A stretch of 64,000 bases of DNA from Progne subis subis (GCA_022316685.1 JAKJHU010000151.1:882624-946623); one strand, 5' to 3'. Counted from the first letter of the stretch, positions 1 through 10,661 are shown. Program-made: numbers and translations. Notes: generated from the sequence alone by a model not told the origin.

Positions 1-75
1 AAAAACCACAAAAAACCAAAAAAACCCAAAAAAACAAAACAAAAACAAAAATCAAAAAACAAAAACAAAAAACCC
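1..75. repeat. A-rich (AnC) simple repeat
   Basis: Runs of A broken by single or double C over the first 75 bases. It is low-complexity sequence cut by the window edge. Confidence 0.8.
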
Positions 76-228
76 ACCAAGCTGGGCAAAAATTATGATT
101 AATGACCTCATGCAAAGACAGATCACCGTCCACAATCTGTATCAGCACCATGGCTGAGCCCTCCCAGTTCTCTTTCTTTTTTTCCTTCTTTTGTGTGTGT
201 GTTACCTTTTTTTGCTTTTCTTTCTCAG

Positions 229-381
229 GTGGCTCCAGAGGTCTCCAGAGGTCCATCATTATATTCTGAAACTCTCCCTTCCCCTGGGAGAGATGGAGCT
301 TGTCAAAATGATAAAGGAGAAAAGAGGCAGCATTAGTTCGGCTCTGCTAGCAGAAAAACATCTCTGGATGTAATTGGGAAT
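229..381 (+). other. Weak exon-like segment
   Basis: A strong pyrimidine tract ending in CAG at 228 precedes an open frame of about 48 codons ending in TAA near 371, and a donor-like AATGTGAGTG follows at about 379. The only long frame stops before that donor, so an internal coding exon is not consistent. It could be a terminal exon, a non-coding exon or chance. The product is not recognised. Confidence 0.15.
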
Positions 382-507
382 GTGAGTGTGGAACAGGGGG
401 CAGCAGGAGAGGGAAGGAGTAAAGATACCAGGATACTCCTTCAGGGGGAAAAAAGGGGCCTTCCCATGGTCATAGAAACTCTAAGTGTTGTCTTTGTCCC
501 CTCAAAG

Positions 508-613
508 CTACTCACCGAAAAAGACAAAGCCAAAACCAGGCAGGGAGAGCCCCATGGACGGCCTCAAGTTGAACATTCCCCAGCAAAAGGCCCCAGAGCA
601 GCAACAACAGCTG
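508..613 (+). other. Candidate coding exon of an unidentified gene
   Basis: A pyrimidine tract and AG (to 507) precede the segment and GTAATG follows at 614. One frame is open throughout. It reads lysine/proline-rich (YSPKKTKPKPGRESP) and then glutamine-rich (PQQKAPEQQQQL), and ends at a codon boundary. The frame hits a stop soon after the putative donor, as an intron would allow. I do not recognise the protein. It may pair with the terminal-exon candidate at 1989-2108. The alternative is a decayed retrocopy, since protein-like text continues in shifted frames to about 840. Confidence 0.25.
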
Positions 614-1017
614 GTAATGGATGTCATCTGACAGCCTTGGCCGCCGCCAGGCCAAGATCCAGGCCCAGCATTTCTGGTTTGTCTCCCGGTGTTGCCTTCT
701 CCTCGGGCGGCAGGAGAAAGAGCAGCGTGGGAGCAGATGGAGCTCCAGAGGGAGCAAAGCTTCCCCGAGGACAAGGACACATATGGGCCACTGCGGCAGG
801 AGCTGAGGGAAGAGCCTGGAGGGGTTCCCTCAGGAGCCCTCAGCCAAATCCCTTTGATCGCCAGGTCTCCGTTTCCTCCTCTGGTCTTGTCTGAACAGGT
901 TCTGCAGGGTGAAGAGGCTCCTTTCATTGCTCAGCTCTTGGTCCTACAGAACCTTGGTTCTGTTCTGGGCCATAGGACGGTCCTGGAACATCAAGAGCAG
1001 CTTTTCCTGTCCAGAAG

Positions 1018-1292
1018 TGGGAGGAACTTCTTCCAAATATCCCACCTGACCCTGCCCTCTGACACTTTAAAGACATTCCCCCTTGTCCTGTTGCTCCATC
1101 CCTTTTCCAAAGTCCTTCTCCAGTTCTCTTGGAGCCCCTTTAGGGACTGGAAGGGGCTCTGAGGTCTCCCTGGATCCTTTCCTTCTCCAGGCTGAACAGC
1201 CCAAACTTTTCTCAAGCTTTTCTCACAGGAGAAGTGCTCCAGGACTCGAATAATTTTCGTGGTCCTCCCCTAGAACTGGTCCAGTGTCGGCA
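1018..1292 (-). mobile_element. CR1 LINE fragment
   Basis: Reverse complement of the CR1 3' region. It contains the block reading 'ccttctccaggctgaacagc' and the more 5' 'gaataattttcgtggtcctc' block. The 3' end is truncated next to an oppositely oriented copy. Confidence 0.85.
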
Positions 1293-1346
1293 GCCCATGA
1301 GCCCACAGAAACCAGACCTCAGCCTGCAGTAGTTACAGAGCACCGG

Positions 1347-1562
1347 TTTAGGTGGGAAATTGGGAAGGAATTCTTCCCTGTGAGGGTGGGGAGGCCCTGG
1401 AATGGAATTCCCAGCTGTGGCTGCCCCATTCCTGGAAGTGTCCAAGGCCAGGTTGGATGGGACTTGGAGTGACCTGGGATAGTGGAAGATGTCCCTGCCC
1501 ATGGGACTGGATGATCTTTAAGGTCCCTTCCAACCCAAACAATTCCATGTTTCCATTGTTTT
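1347..1562 (+). mobile_element. CR1 LINE 3' end
   Basis: CR1 3' UTR in sense: gaggccctgg block, 'atcctggaagtgtccaaggc'-type block, and the tail 'ggtcccttccaacccaaaca' followed by degenerate ATTCCATG repeats. Confidence 0.9.
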
Positions 1563-1988
1563 TAAGGTGGCTTCAATGAAGAAGACAAGAAAGTTCTGAA
1601 GAAACTCCTCTATTGTCTCCTTTTTTCATTCATCCGCTCTGGAGGAAAATTAAAATTGCAGCACAAATGTATCTGGCTCTGCCTGCAGATCTGGATTAAG
1701 TCAGGATGCAGTTTATAGATAATAAAACCTTGTCCAGGTCCAGCATGGTTAATATGACATCAAAAGGATTCTGTTTTGCAAATGGAATTTCAATATCAGG
1801 CTGGAAAAAGGAAGACCATGGGAGCTCTGAAATCAAGAAGTGACCAGGAGGCACAAACTCATCTGTTATAATCCAGAATATTATTTTTGGCTGTATCCTA
1901 CATGAAAATTGAGTCTCGCTGCTGCTTTCTGAGTGTAACTCTGAGTTTTATGCAATTTTTTATATTTATTCTCTGTCTCCTCCTTTCA

Positions 1989-2108
1989 GGAAAGTCATCC
2001 AACGGGCAGAGTGAAAAGGCACTTAACCTTGATCCAAATGTTCAGGAGACAGTTGATATCAACCACTTATGAAACTGGGCTTGATTTTTGCAAATTGAAA
2101 TAAATAAA
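1989..2108 (+). other. Candidate terminal exon with polyadenylation signal
   Basis: A long pyrimidine tract (TTCTCTGTCTCCTCCTTTCAG, ending 1988) is followed by about 85-110 bases open in two frames. One frame ends in a TGA at 2070 (...DPNVQETVDINHL). The other ends in a TAA at about 2098 (...YETGLDFCKLK). AATAAATAAAA overlaps the end at about 2098-2108 and an A run follows. Acceptor, short coding end and AATAAA together resemble the last exon of a + strand gene. The phase-0 frame would join the 508-613 candidate. The protein is not recognised. Confidence 0.25.
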
Positions 2109-2410
2109 AAAAAAAAAAATCTGCCTAAGGGTAAGGTTTGTATTCAAGGAGAGAAATAGTGGGAATCTGACCCTGGAGTTTTCCACTGCATGTTTTTCTT
2201 GAGGAGGAAGAACAGTCAACGTGTAAATGCATTAATGAGATAAATAAGGACAGGAATTGTACAGGCTGTTCTGGGCTAGAGAGAGACATTCTCGAGGAGA
2301 GAAAAATACATTTTGTGCTAATAATTTGTGTGTCAGTATCCAGCACACAGTTCCAGCTGGGATCTTATACATAGGGAGGGATGGGGATTGCTTGGAGAAG
2401 GAAAGTTATT

Positions 2411-2433
2411 AAAAAAAAAAAAAAAAAAAAAAA
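2411..2433. repeat. Poly(A) run
   Basis: Twenty-three consecutive A, with no recognised element body directly upstream. Confidence 0.9.
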
Positions 2434-3215
2434 TTACAGTCACAGTAACAATAAATTATTTTAGCCACCTTAAATTTGTCATATCTCAGAAGAAAAAAAT
2501 AATTAAACAATGCTCACTCTGTTTCCAACCTGAATTTTTAGATTTTTCCTCCCCAAGAAACTGTTTGATTATTTTTCTCTGCCATGTAAACTCCATCATT
2601 TTTGGCCAATTTAATCCACTGAGTTTTCCAGAAATCCAAATCTAAAACTGGATTTGATTTTAGATTTGTTGATTTGGTCACTGTCTCCAGCACTTCTCAT
2701 AATATTTTTCACTCCAAACTGAGGAATGAGCATGAGCTCAGCTGGCAGTTACTCTTTTAGAGTCCCTGAACTCTGGTTTTCCTGGAAAAAATGTTCTCTG
2801 CTGATTCCAGAGAATCAGTTGTTACCACCTTCCTGACTGGTAAATGCAGGACAACACAATGTCCTGAGTATTTGAAATGGCATTTGACACCTGAATCAGC
2901 CGCTGTTCTCCATTGACTTTAAAAGAATATTTATGAAAATAAACAGCCAAAGCTCACCTGAACCCTATAATTCAGTAAAGGTAAATTCCTACCCTGTGGG
3001 GCTGAATCAGGGTGTTGGCATAACATGAGAAATCCCACACAAACAACCAACAACACCAAAAAAACCAAACCCAAAGCACAGAAAAAACAGAAGGAGAGGT
3101 GGTTTTTACTTTCATTTTAGGAACAAAGAGGTGGTTTCATTTCATTTGCACTAACAGGGGTCCTGCTTAAGTGCAGGGTCAGTCTGAAGTGGTTCATCCA
3201 AAAGATTTTTATAGG
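2434..3215. other. AT-rich single-copy stretch
   Basis: No repeat family or coding segment recognised. There is a short CAACA/CCAAA-rich patch near 3040-3090. Confidence 0.6.
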
Positions 3216-3480
3216 TCATGGGCTCCATACAGGAGCTGGTTTTATCCAGATCCAGTGCAGTGAAAAGCTGGAAAAGACTTTCCAACTGCATAACAGCCTC
3301 TCCTGAGTTCTGTAAATTGTGGCCTGACCTACTTCATGGGACAGGTTATTAAATTCTCCCAGCAGTTCCTCTGTCTGCCCAACAGTCAGAGCTTCTGCAA
3401 TAATTCTCTTCTGAAATACTCCGGCCTTTTCAGAAAGATCCAGTTGATAGAAAAGGGAATCTACTCCCATGGTTATTTAT
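3216..3480 (-). other. Protein-like segment, possible exon or pseudogene
   Basis: The - strand has an 84-codon open frame starting ATG at 3470. Its composition is protein-like (for example QLDLSEKAGVFQKR and EALTVGQTEELLGEFNNLS). After the codons HE the - strand reads GAAGTAGGTC, a plausible splice donor at about 3328. An AG lies upstream at about 3483. I do not recognise the family. It may be an exon of a - strand gene, a fragment of a processed pseudogene, or chance. Confidence 0.25.
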
Positions 3481-3649
3481 CCTAATAACTCAATTTTGTA
3501 CAATATTTTTAGTTTGATAATATTTATGCTTGGCTTCCAGGCCCTGGATTTGGATCTGGCTTCATGCAACAAGTGAAAAACGACCCAAACCATTGTGCTG
3601 TTCTAGATCCTTTTGCTCCTCATGGATTTTATTCAAGTTATAGGTTCGC

Positions 3650-3890
3650 AGAATTGTTGAGGTTGGAAAATACCTCTAAGATCATTGAGTCCAAACACTG
3701 ACCCATGTCCCCAGATGCCTCATCTCCAAGTCTTCTAAATCCCTCTGGGGGTGGTGACTCCCACTTCCCTGGACACTTCCCTGGGCAGCCTGTTCCAGTT
3801 TCGGAAAAACCTCTTGACAAAGAAAATTTTCCTGACATCCAACCTAAATCTCCCTGGCACAACTTGGAGCCTTTCCCTCTTATTCAGTTT
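3650..3890 (-). mobile_element. CR1 LINE 3' end
   Basis: Antisense CR1: 'gaggttggaaaatacctcta', then 'cctgggcagcctgttccagt' and the 'cctgacatccaacctaaatc' block. It belongs to the older subfamily carrying the 'ctaagatcattgagtccaa' motif. Confidence 0.88.
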
Positions 3891-3914
3891 AGTATTAAAT
3901 TATAGATAATTGTC

Positions 3915-4200
3915 CCATGTCCCAGCACCACCTTGGAGTGGAAAGGGACCTCCCTTATATCCAATCTAAAACTGTTCCCTGTCAATTTGAAGCCATTCCC
4001 CCTTGTCACTCCAGGCTCCTGTAAATAAATCTCTCCGTCTTCCTTATAGGGTCTGTTCAGGTACTGGAAGGCCACCGTGAGGTCACCCCAAAACCTTCTC
4101 TTCTCCAGGCTGCACAATCCCAATTCTTTCGGGTTTTTTTTTTCCCCCACGGCAGAGCTGTTCCATCCCTCTGATCAATTTGGCAGCAGTTTGTTCCTCC
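3915..4200 (-). mobile_element. CR1 LINE fragment
   Basis: A second antisense CR1 with no 3' tail. It runs from the 'cttatatccaatctaaaact' block through 'cttctcttctccaggctgca' to the 'cggcagagctgttccatccc' block. It abuts the copy at 3650-3890. Confidence 0.8.
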
Positions 4201-4673
4201 AGTTTCTAACGGGATAAAGCAGGTAGGGTGTCACCCCCGAGCTGGATCCCTCCCTCCCTAAATGGATGTGAAGGAGCCTCTCCCGGATGCTCCACAGCCC
4301 AAACCCTGCCGAGCCTGACACCACCTGAAGTTTGTTTTTTAATTGCTTTGTGTGATCTCTGTCAGCCCAGGGCATCCCGGGTGCACTCTGCTGAATCGTG
4401 CCTCTTCCCCAGAGCTGCTCCCCTCCGTACCAGCCCTGCCACCTCTCATTAACACCTTCCCAAAGGTAATCCAGGCAGACACAGCCATCCCCGTGCTGCC
4501 CAACACGGGTCATTTCCACGGAACAGCAGGATTCATTAGGAATGAGCACTGGAGGAATCCGCAGCAGGCGGACGGTAGAGGAGTAAATGGGGAGAGACTT
4601 CAGAGCACACCTCATTGCATCTCTAATGGGTTTGTTTGCCAAAAGGAATGACAGCTTTGATGGAATCGTGCTT

Positions 4674-4674
<1 letters not shown>
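4201..4674. other. Single-copy stretch
   Basis: GC-moderate DNA with no recognised repeat. The long - strand open frame here runs into the neighbouring T run (a lysine run), so it is not accepted as a gene. Confidence 0.5.

Positions 4675-4707
<33 letters not shown>
4675..4707. repeat. Poly(T) run
   Basis: Thirty-three uninterrupted T. Confidence 0.95.
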
Positions 4708-4954
4708 CTTTCCCTCTGTTGGAACAGTGAGTCCCAGACTCTGAGTACAGCACAGCTCCTTCCACGGGCTCTGAAACAGAGATGAAAGCAAATTGTTAAT
4801 CAATTGTGGGTTGGCAAAGGCGCCATGCTGAGAGGCAGCTGAGGTGGCACCGGGCTCTGATGTTCCTCTGCACTTTCCAGACTGAAAGTTTATCTTTCAA
4901 GGAGGCAGCAAGAAACAGGAGCTGACTCTTCACTCTGCTTTGCTCGTGAGAGCC

Positions 4955-5466
4955 CGCCTGGAGCTCTGTGTCCAGTTCTGGGATCCCCATCAGAAGGACA
5001 TGGAGCTGCTGGAGTGAGTACAGAGGAGGCTATGGAGTTTCTCCAGGACATGGAGCCCCCCTGCTCTGGAGTCAGGCTGGGAGAGCTGGGAATGACCAGC
5101 CTGGAGAAGGGAAGGCTCCAGGGAGATCTTAGAGCCCCTTCCAGAGCCTAAAGAGGCTCCAAGAGAGCTGGACAGGGAATTTAGGAAAGGGTCTGGAGTG
5201 CCAGGACAAAGATGAATAATTTTGAGCAGATGGAAGAAAGGTTTAGATGAGAGATTAGGGAAAAATCCTTCCTTGGGAGGGTGGTGAGGCCCTGGCACAG
5301 GTTTGCCAGCAAAACTGTAGCTGCTCTATCCCTGGAAGTATCCAAGGCCAGGTTGGATGAGCCTTGGAGCAACCTGGGATAGCGGAGGGTGTCCCTGCCC
5401 GTGGCAGGGGCTGGAATTGGGATGACCTTGAAGGCCACTCCCATTCCAACGCATTCTATGATCCTA
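4955..5466 (+). mobile_element. CR1 LINE, longer 3' copy
   Basis: Sense CR1 from 'ctctgtgtccagttctggga' through 'cctggagaagggaaggctcc' and 'gaggccctggcacaggtttg' to the tail 'cattctatgatcctat'. At about 510 bp it is one of the fuller copies. Confidence 0.92.
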
Positions 5467-6419
5467 TTTTTTCTGACAGGGACCCCACAGCTGCTTGTGG
5501 AGGAAATTTTTTCTCTTTCCAGTTATAGCCAAGCTCAAGTCCACAGTTCCTTCGTTGCTCTTAAAAAGTGATAAGGAAAGAGGAAATTATATATTTATAA
5601 AATCGAAGAGTACCTGTGGATAATTCTGCATTCTTTAGACTTACACACTGCAAAGTTTCAAGAAAACCTCTCCTGCTCTGGAGAGACAATCATCCAAAAC
5701 TAACCAGGCTAATGAGGCCAAGCCAGTGAAAACATGGAAAATTTTGAAGTTCTTTGTCTATAATTCATCGGGATCATGCCATCCCACCAGGTCCTTGGAC
5801 AAAGATGTGTCCCCAGATGGGGTTTCCTTGCACTATTTCAGATCCTTTTGGGATTGTTTGCTGTGTAGTTGGGCTCTGGTTTGCAGGGATGTAGGAGTTG
5901 GAGGGTTTGCAGTTTTTTTAGCGTTTGGCTGAGGTAGAGGGTTTCCTCTTAGCCAGCTAATGAATGTCGGGGGTCATTTTAGTGTCCCTGTGGCCTGAAA
6001 AGGGACCCATTTACCCAACAGCTCTGAAAGGGCTTTATCAGGCAGGAACAACCCCAGCAATTAACGCAGCTGCTTCTCATTAAAATGAGCCCCTTGAATG
6101 CAATTTAAAGGTGCATCAACCCCTCCGGCAAGGCCAAGGGCTGCCCGGGTGTCAGCTGCACTCAACTCCCACATCAAACCCTTGTTTAAATCCCCAGCAG
6201 GCATTTTGCAACTCTCTCTCCCAGCCATCCTGCCCAAACCTGGGGTTTTGCTTGTTATTCCCGATTTTCCTATTCAGAGGACAATGCTCAGAGCTGTTTC
6301 TCTGTCTTTGCTTTGAAGGACACAATGCCTAAAATCCTGACCTCCAAGATATTCTCCTGCCTCCGACTGCATTTTTGACTGTTATAAATGAGGAGATGTG
6401 CTCCTTTATTCCATTTTCA
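5467..6419. other. Single-copy DNA with a possible conserved block
   Basis: No transposon recognised. The part 5985-6310 has short AT-core motifs (AATTAACGCAGCTG, CATTAAAATGAG, AATGCAATTTAAAG) between GC-balanced stretches. That texture is often seen in conserved non-coding elements, but this is inference. Confidence 0.35.
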
Positions 6420-7434
6420 AATTAAGCAATTTATTAATTTTGTGTTTGGCATAAAGCAGGCAAGCCAGTGCTGGGGTACATGGGGAGGCTGCGCTTCACC
6501 AACACATACAAATTCAGTTTTCACGCAGTAGTCTCTTATAACATTCTAGGCGCTTCACTTCCCTAAATTTTTAGCTATTTTTTATTTGTTTTTCTTCATA
6601 GTCAGCAGTTGTGGTTTTCATAGATCTGTCGGGGAGGTGGTCTGAGATGGTCTTCTGAGGTCTCTCCAGCCTCCTACTCTTTTTTTGTTTAAAATATTTT
6701 TTCCACTAACATTATTTTTAGTTATACAGTTTGCTTAAATAAGCATATATATATTGTTAGTCAGTGTACATTTTTCAAGTTTCCTAGCATGTCTCAATAA
6801 ATGTCTTTTGTAGGGCCCAAAGTCAGCAAGTTAAAAATGTCTTTGTAGGGTTCCTTCCTCAGGTATTACAAAACCCAAAATCAGCACATTAAAAATGTCT
6901 TTGTAGGAGCCTTTTCAGCTCATGTTGGTTCTACTTCCCCTTGTTAAGTGATGACGAATTTTTCCATACTCAAAAACCCCCATTTTATAACTTATACAAA
7001 GAATAGTTTAAAACTTATATTACAAAGTAGTTCAAAGCTTATATTAATCATTTGCAAACAATTATAATTTTATTGTCAAACTGTTAGCTAAAAGCCTACT
7101 GTTTTATCGTTGCCTTGTTAAACCCCACTTTCATAGTTAATTTTTAAAACTTTTTTTTAATAATAATCCCATGGCCGCTGTCCACATGGCTCACAAACAC
7201 AAGTACATAGGTGGGTGCTATTTGATTGGCATGAATCACAATCTGATTTCTCACATTGACTCCCCAGCATGTCAGGAACTCACAGCTTTTTAGGTGTCTG
7301 AGGCTGCAGGACACCCACACTTGTCTGCCTGGTTTTTTTTTAGTGCTAACACGGTGAGATGGACTCTAGGAAATTATAATTTCTGTCCTCAGGTTTGGAC
7401 AGAGCTAAAATCTCCTCATGTGGCTGCACCAACT
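6420..7434. other. AT-rich block, probably old transposon-derived
   Basis: Strongly AT-rich. It contains a near-tandem duplication: 'ttaaaaatgtctttgtagg' occurs at about 6831 and again at about 6889, each preceded by an 'agtcagca'/'atcagca' motif. A second degenerate repeat of 'acttata...caaag' lies at 6990-7045. It resembles decayed LTR sequence, but I cannot place a family. Confidence 0.4.
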
Positions 7435-8096
7435 TGTTATAAATATAATATAATATAATATAATATAATATAATATAATATAATATAATATAATATAATA
7501 TAATATAATATAATATAATATAATATATAACATTACATTATATTATATTTCACAAATATTAAAATGAATACTATATGTGTTCTGTTAAAAATTTATGCTG
7601 TATTAGAATAGTCTCTTTTATTGTCATGTGTGATAAATATAGTTTTTAAGCTATAGCATATGCTTTTTGTAACTCAAGAAATAGGAAAGACAATGAAAAA
7701 ATTCTTTACATTATCTTATCTAGATAAAAATAACAGCACAGATGACAAAATCCCCCCAAAATTTATTTATTGCCTCCATTGTCAAAGGATTTGAGACTTC
7801 GTAGAGCCCCCAAAAATTTTATTTGCAAGATAAAATAGTAAGGAAGAAAAGTTAGAATTAAGTAAAAACACCTAAAGTCAAAAGGAATGTTTGAATCATA
7901 TATAAAATTTATGAATATACAATAGCCTACTGTTTTAATTTTTTTAAAATCCTTTATTAGCAAGCTCTGCCTTGGGATGGAAATGCCAGGCGCCCAGGCA
8001 TCCATAACTTTTGCTTTTTATTGTCTCTCATTGTCTTATTTTTTACTATTACTAAACTTTTAAAATTTTAACAAGAAGTAAATCTCGTTTTTCACA
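7435..8096 (-). mobile_element. Retroviral LTR, family B copy 1
   Basis: Ends TGTTATAA...TTTTTCACA, shared with the copy at 17650-18308. Shared inner blocks include 'aatattaaaatgaatact' and 'aaaggaatgtttgaatcat'. On the - strand an AATAAA (7617-7622) sits near the LTR end, giving the orientation. No matching target duplication is seen. On the - strand TTGGTGCAGCC follows the LTR end by 2-3 bases, so it may be a 5' LTR with a decayed primer site. An ATAAT array interrupts it. Confidence 0.75.
7440..7530. repeat. (ATAAT)n microsatellite
   Basis: About 17 near-perfect ATAAT units inside the 5' edge of an LTR. The sister LTR at 17650 has only a short ATATAATATAG seed at this place, so the array grew after insertion. 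Confidence 0.95.
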
Positions 8097-8432
8097 GGCT
8101 GCCTACACGGGGAGCAGGGCATCTCTTTTTCATGTTTGCAGATTGCTTTGAGTTGTCCGACTGCAAAATATGTCTTGGGAAACAACGAGGCAGCCTTGGA
8201 TGAATTTAACTACTTGGGAACAGGAAGAAAAACAGCGACCTACAGCAAATGCTGTCATCCCTGTTAGAGTCCAGGGCATATGGAAAATCCCTCGAGCTGC
8301 CCTGGGGGGTCTTGAGACCCTGGCTGGGACCCCAGGAAAGCATTGCCTTTGACCTGAGTCCATGGGAAAAACTTCCAAAGCTTGGAGATGAATTAAAAGC
8401 AACAAAGATTTGAAATAAATAGTAGTTTAGTT
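8097..8432. other. Spacer between two LTRs
   Basis: Non-LTR sequence of 336 bp between two unrelated LTRs. It could be a scrap of retroviral interior or host DNA. A 60-codon open frame on + (8170-8352) shows no retroviral motif. Confidence 0.4.
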
Positions 8433-8552
8433 TGTCACAGGGTGAAAATCTCTAGTTTTGGGTTTTTAGTATGGAGAGAGATGTGAGCAAGATGGAGGAT
8501 TTTGGGTGGTGCCTCATCTTCTTCTTCCTCTTCTTCTTCTTCCTCTTCTTCT

Positions 8553-8584
<32 letters not shown>

Positions 8585-8941
8585 TTCTTCTTCTTCTTCT
8601 ACTCCATTTTCTGCTGTGATGGTGGCACAGAGACATTGGTAGAATGGGTTTGATGCAGAAATTGCGTGTTTAGAATAGGTAGCGATTATTGGCACAAAAC
8701 TGTAAATATAGTACATTTTAAGAGTTAATTGGACTAGAAACCTTTAAAAGACCTTGGAATTCTCTGTCTGTTGTTCTTGCCAGCTGTGTTTTCCAGTTTG
8801 TTAAGCTAGGTGTTGGCGAGGTTCGGACCTTGAGATAAGAAACTGAATAAACATCTCTAAAGACCAAAAATCTGCAAGTTCTGTTCATCTTTTAACCCTG
8901 GTGCAGGACTTTGTGTGAGAATAAATCTCTCGCCTCTCACA
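8433..8941 (+). mobile_element. Retroviral LTR (ends TGTCACAG...CTCTCACA)
   Basis: Begins TGTCACAG and ends CTCTCACA, with AATAAA at 8846-8851 and again at 8920-8925 near the 3' end. The general layout is that of avian endogenous retrovirus LTRs. No clear target duplication flanks it, so one side may be deleted or it may be the lone 3' LTR of a degraded provirus. A CTT array lies in the U3 part. Confidence 0.65.
8515..8600. repeat. (CTT)n microsatellite
   Basis: CTT units with a few CCTC interruptions. On the other strand it reads GAA and yields a meaningless glutamate-run frame. Confidence 0.95.
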
Positions 8942-9422
8942 ATCCCCAAGTTCAGTGCCTGCGAATGATGAATTTGTCATTCAGCCCTAATCCATGTACA
9001 GAAAGGTGTTGTAGGACTCTACTGCTCAGCTAGACCCCCTGACAGGGGGAAAACCCAGGCACTTCCAAACGCGATTCATCTCTCGGCATTAACTGGTTGC
9101 TTTGGGATGAGGGGAATTACCCTCTGGAAGTGCAAAGGGAGCTCAGGGTGGCTGTCACAGACGGCTCCATTTGAGGAATCTCGTTCCATGAGTACAGAGG
9201 CACAACAGGGCCTGGCCAGAGCTAAATGCTGCTGTGAAATCTGTAATTACATCCACAATAATAAAGGGAGCTGCTTCTGGTGCAAGCTGTGCGTTGGCTT
9301 CTCTGGGTGCTAAATTGATTTCTCAGTCCTGTGGCTGCTCCAGTTTGCATTCCCAGTGTTTATCTCCAAAGCAGACTTCACGGAAAGCCTGGGAGAAGAT
9401 GCAGGGTGATCTGCACAAAAAA
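8942..9422. other. Single-copy stretch
   Basis: No repeat or coding signal recognised between the LTR and the next CR1. Confidence 0.5.
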
Positions 9423-10412
9423 TTATAGAATCACAGAATATCCTGGGTTGGTGGGGATCCACAAGGACCATCAAGGCCATCTCCTGGCCCTGCACAGGAC
9501 ATCCCCAGTGTCAGGAATATTAATCCACAAATGCCACAGGTTTATGTCCAAAACAGGAGACAGAGGAATCATTTTACTTTATTTGAATAAAAGGAGAGGC
9601 CATGGGGCATTTCCTCTGGGGTCTCTTGAATTTTTGGAGGATGCAGCCTCCTATTTATCCTAATTTCCAGGCCAAATTTCCCTCTCTCTTTCCCCATTGG
9701 CTGAGGCACTTTAGAGGTACAGACTTCCCGGAGTACCTAAAATCTAAGATTCCCCTTCAATGTATAAAACCACTTCCCCCCCCCTCCCCCCCACCTCCCC
9801 CTTTTTAATTTTCAATTCTTATGGAATTTATGGGTTTTGCCCTCTGTTTCTTTCATCTTTCAATATCCAGTTTCATTTATCAGCAAACCTACAGTTTGTT
9901 TGTAAAGGCAAATACCTTCTTTTCCATTCATCAATCAGTGGAATCCTTCCCATTGTTTCTCTTATCTCTCAGTGCTGATTTTATCTCCCAGCAGACCCAC
10001 TGCTTGTTTGTAAAGACAAACCTGTCATTCCTCTCACCAAGAATCCCCCAGAATCTCACCCTGTGGCTGGGTGTTGTCCAAATGCTTTTTGAGCTCTGTG
10101 AGGTTTGATGCTGGGACAACTTCCCTGGGGAACCTGTTCCAGTGACCAATCACCCTCTGGATGAAGAATTTTTTCCTGATATCCAAGCTAAATCTCCTCT
10201 GACACAGCTTCAGGCCATTCCCTTGAGTCCTGCACTGGTCACCAGAGAGAAGAGATCAGTGCCTGCCCCTCCTCTTTCCTTCATGAGGAAGCTGCAGACC
10301 CCAATGAGGCCTCACTTCAGCCTCCTCTTCCTCCGCTGAGCAAACCAAGCGACCTCAGCAGCTCCTCCTACGGCTTCCCCTCCAGACCCTTCACCATCTT
10401 CATGGGCCTCCC
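9423..10412 (-). mobile_element. CR1 LINE split by an LTR
   Basis: Antisense CR1 in two parts. The tail side is 9423-9508 ('atagaatcacagaatatcct', 'ccctgcacaggacatcccca'). The body is 10037-10412 ('ccaagaatcccc', 'ggggaacctgttccagtgac', 'ccctctggatgaagaatttt'). The two halves rejoin in CR1 order across the LTR. Confidence 0.88.
9509..10036 (-). mobile_element. Solo LTR, family A copy 1, nested in CR1
   Basis: Bounded by TG/CA (TGTCAGGA...CTCTCA on +). It matches the inverse copy at 45074-45566 over nearly its whole length, including 'atggggcatttcctctgggg' against its complement there. CR1 sequence flanks both sides, with CCCAG before and CCAAG after as a likely 5-bp target duplication with one change. 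Orientation follows the AATAAA on the - strand. Confidence 0.85.
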
Positions 10413-10503
10413 GTGATCACTCTCTAGTTCCTTTATATTCCTTAAATTCATGTACGGGCGTTGTTGAGAGCCCGCTTTGAGAAAGTTCTTCAGGGTTGGA
10501 TGG

Positions 10504-10509
10504 GGCTTG
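10504..10509. repeat. Target-site duplication, left copy (GGCTTG)
   Basis: GGCTTG directly before the 5' LTR, repeated exactly at 13737-13742. Six bases fits alpha/betaretrovirus-type integrases. The joined host sequence reads like a CR1-type 'ggatggggcttggagcaac'. Confidence 0.92.
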
Positions 10510-10661
10510 TGTGGGAGATTAGGGACAGGCGGTCGGAAGATATCGCGTTGTACGGGCAGACAGAACCCCTCCCTCAATACTTAGTTGGTTAGTGTCCTTG
10601 ATAAGGTAAGCAACACTTAACTTGTAACGTAAGCAGACGGATGTGATGCAGCAAACAGAGG

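Noticed and set aside
382..927. Overlapping frames on both strands (170 and 139 codons)
   Set aside because: GC-rich sequence with few stops. Only the 508-613 part has exon-like context, so the long frames are not called genes.
4175..4765. 196-codon frame on the minus strand
   Set aside because: It includes the T-run translated as lysines and partly CR1. No domain, no splice context.
8435..8716. Glutamate-run open frame
   Set aside because: Translation of the CTT/GAA microsatellite within an LTR.
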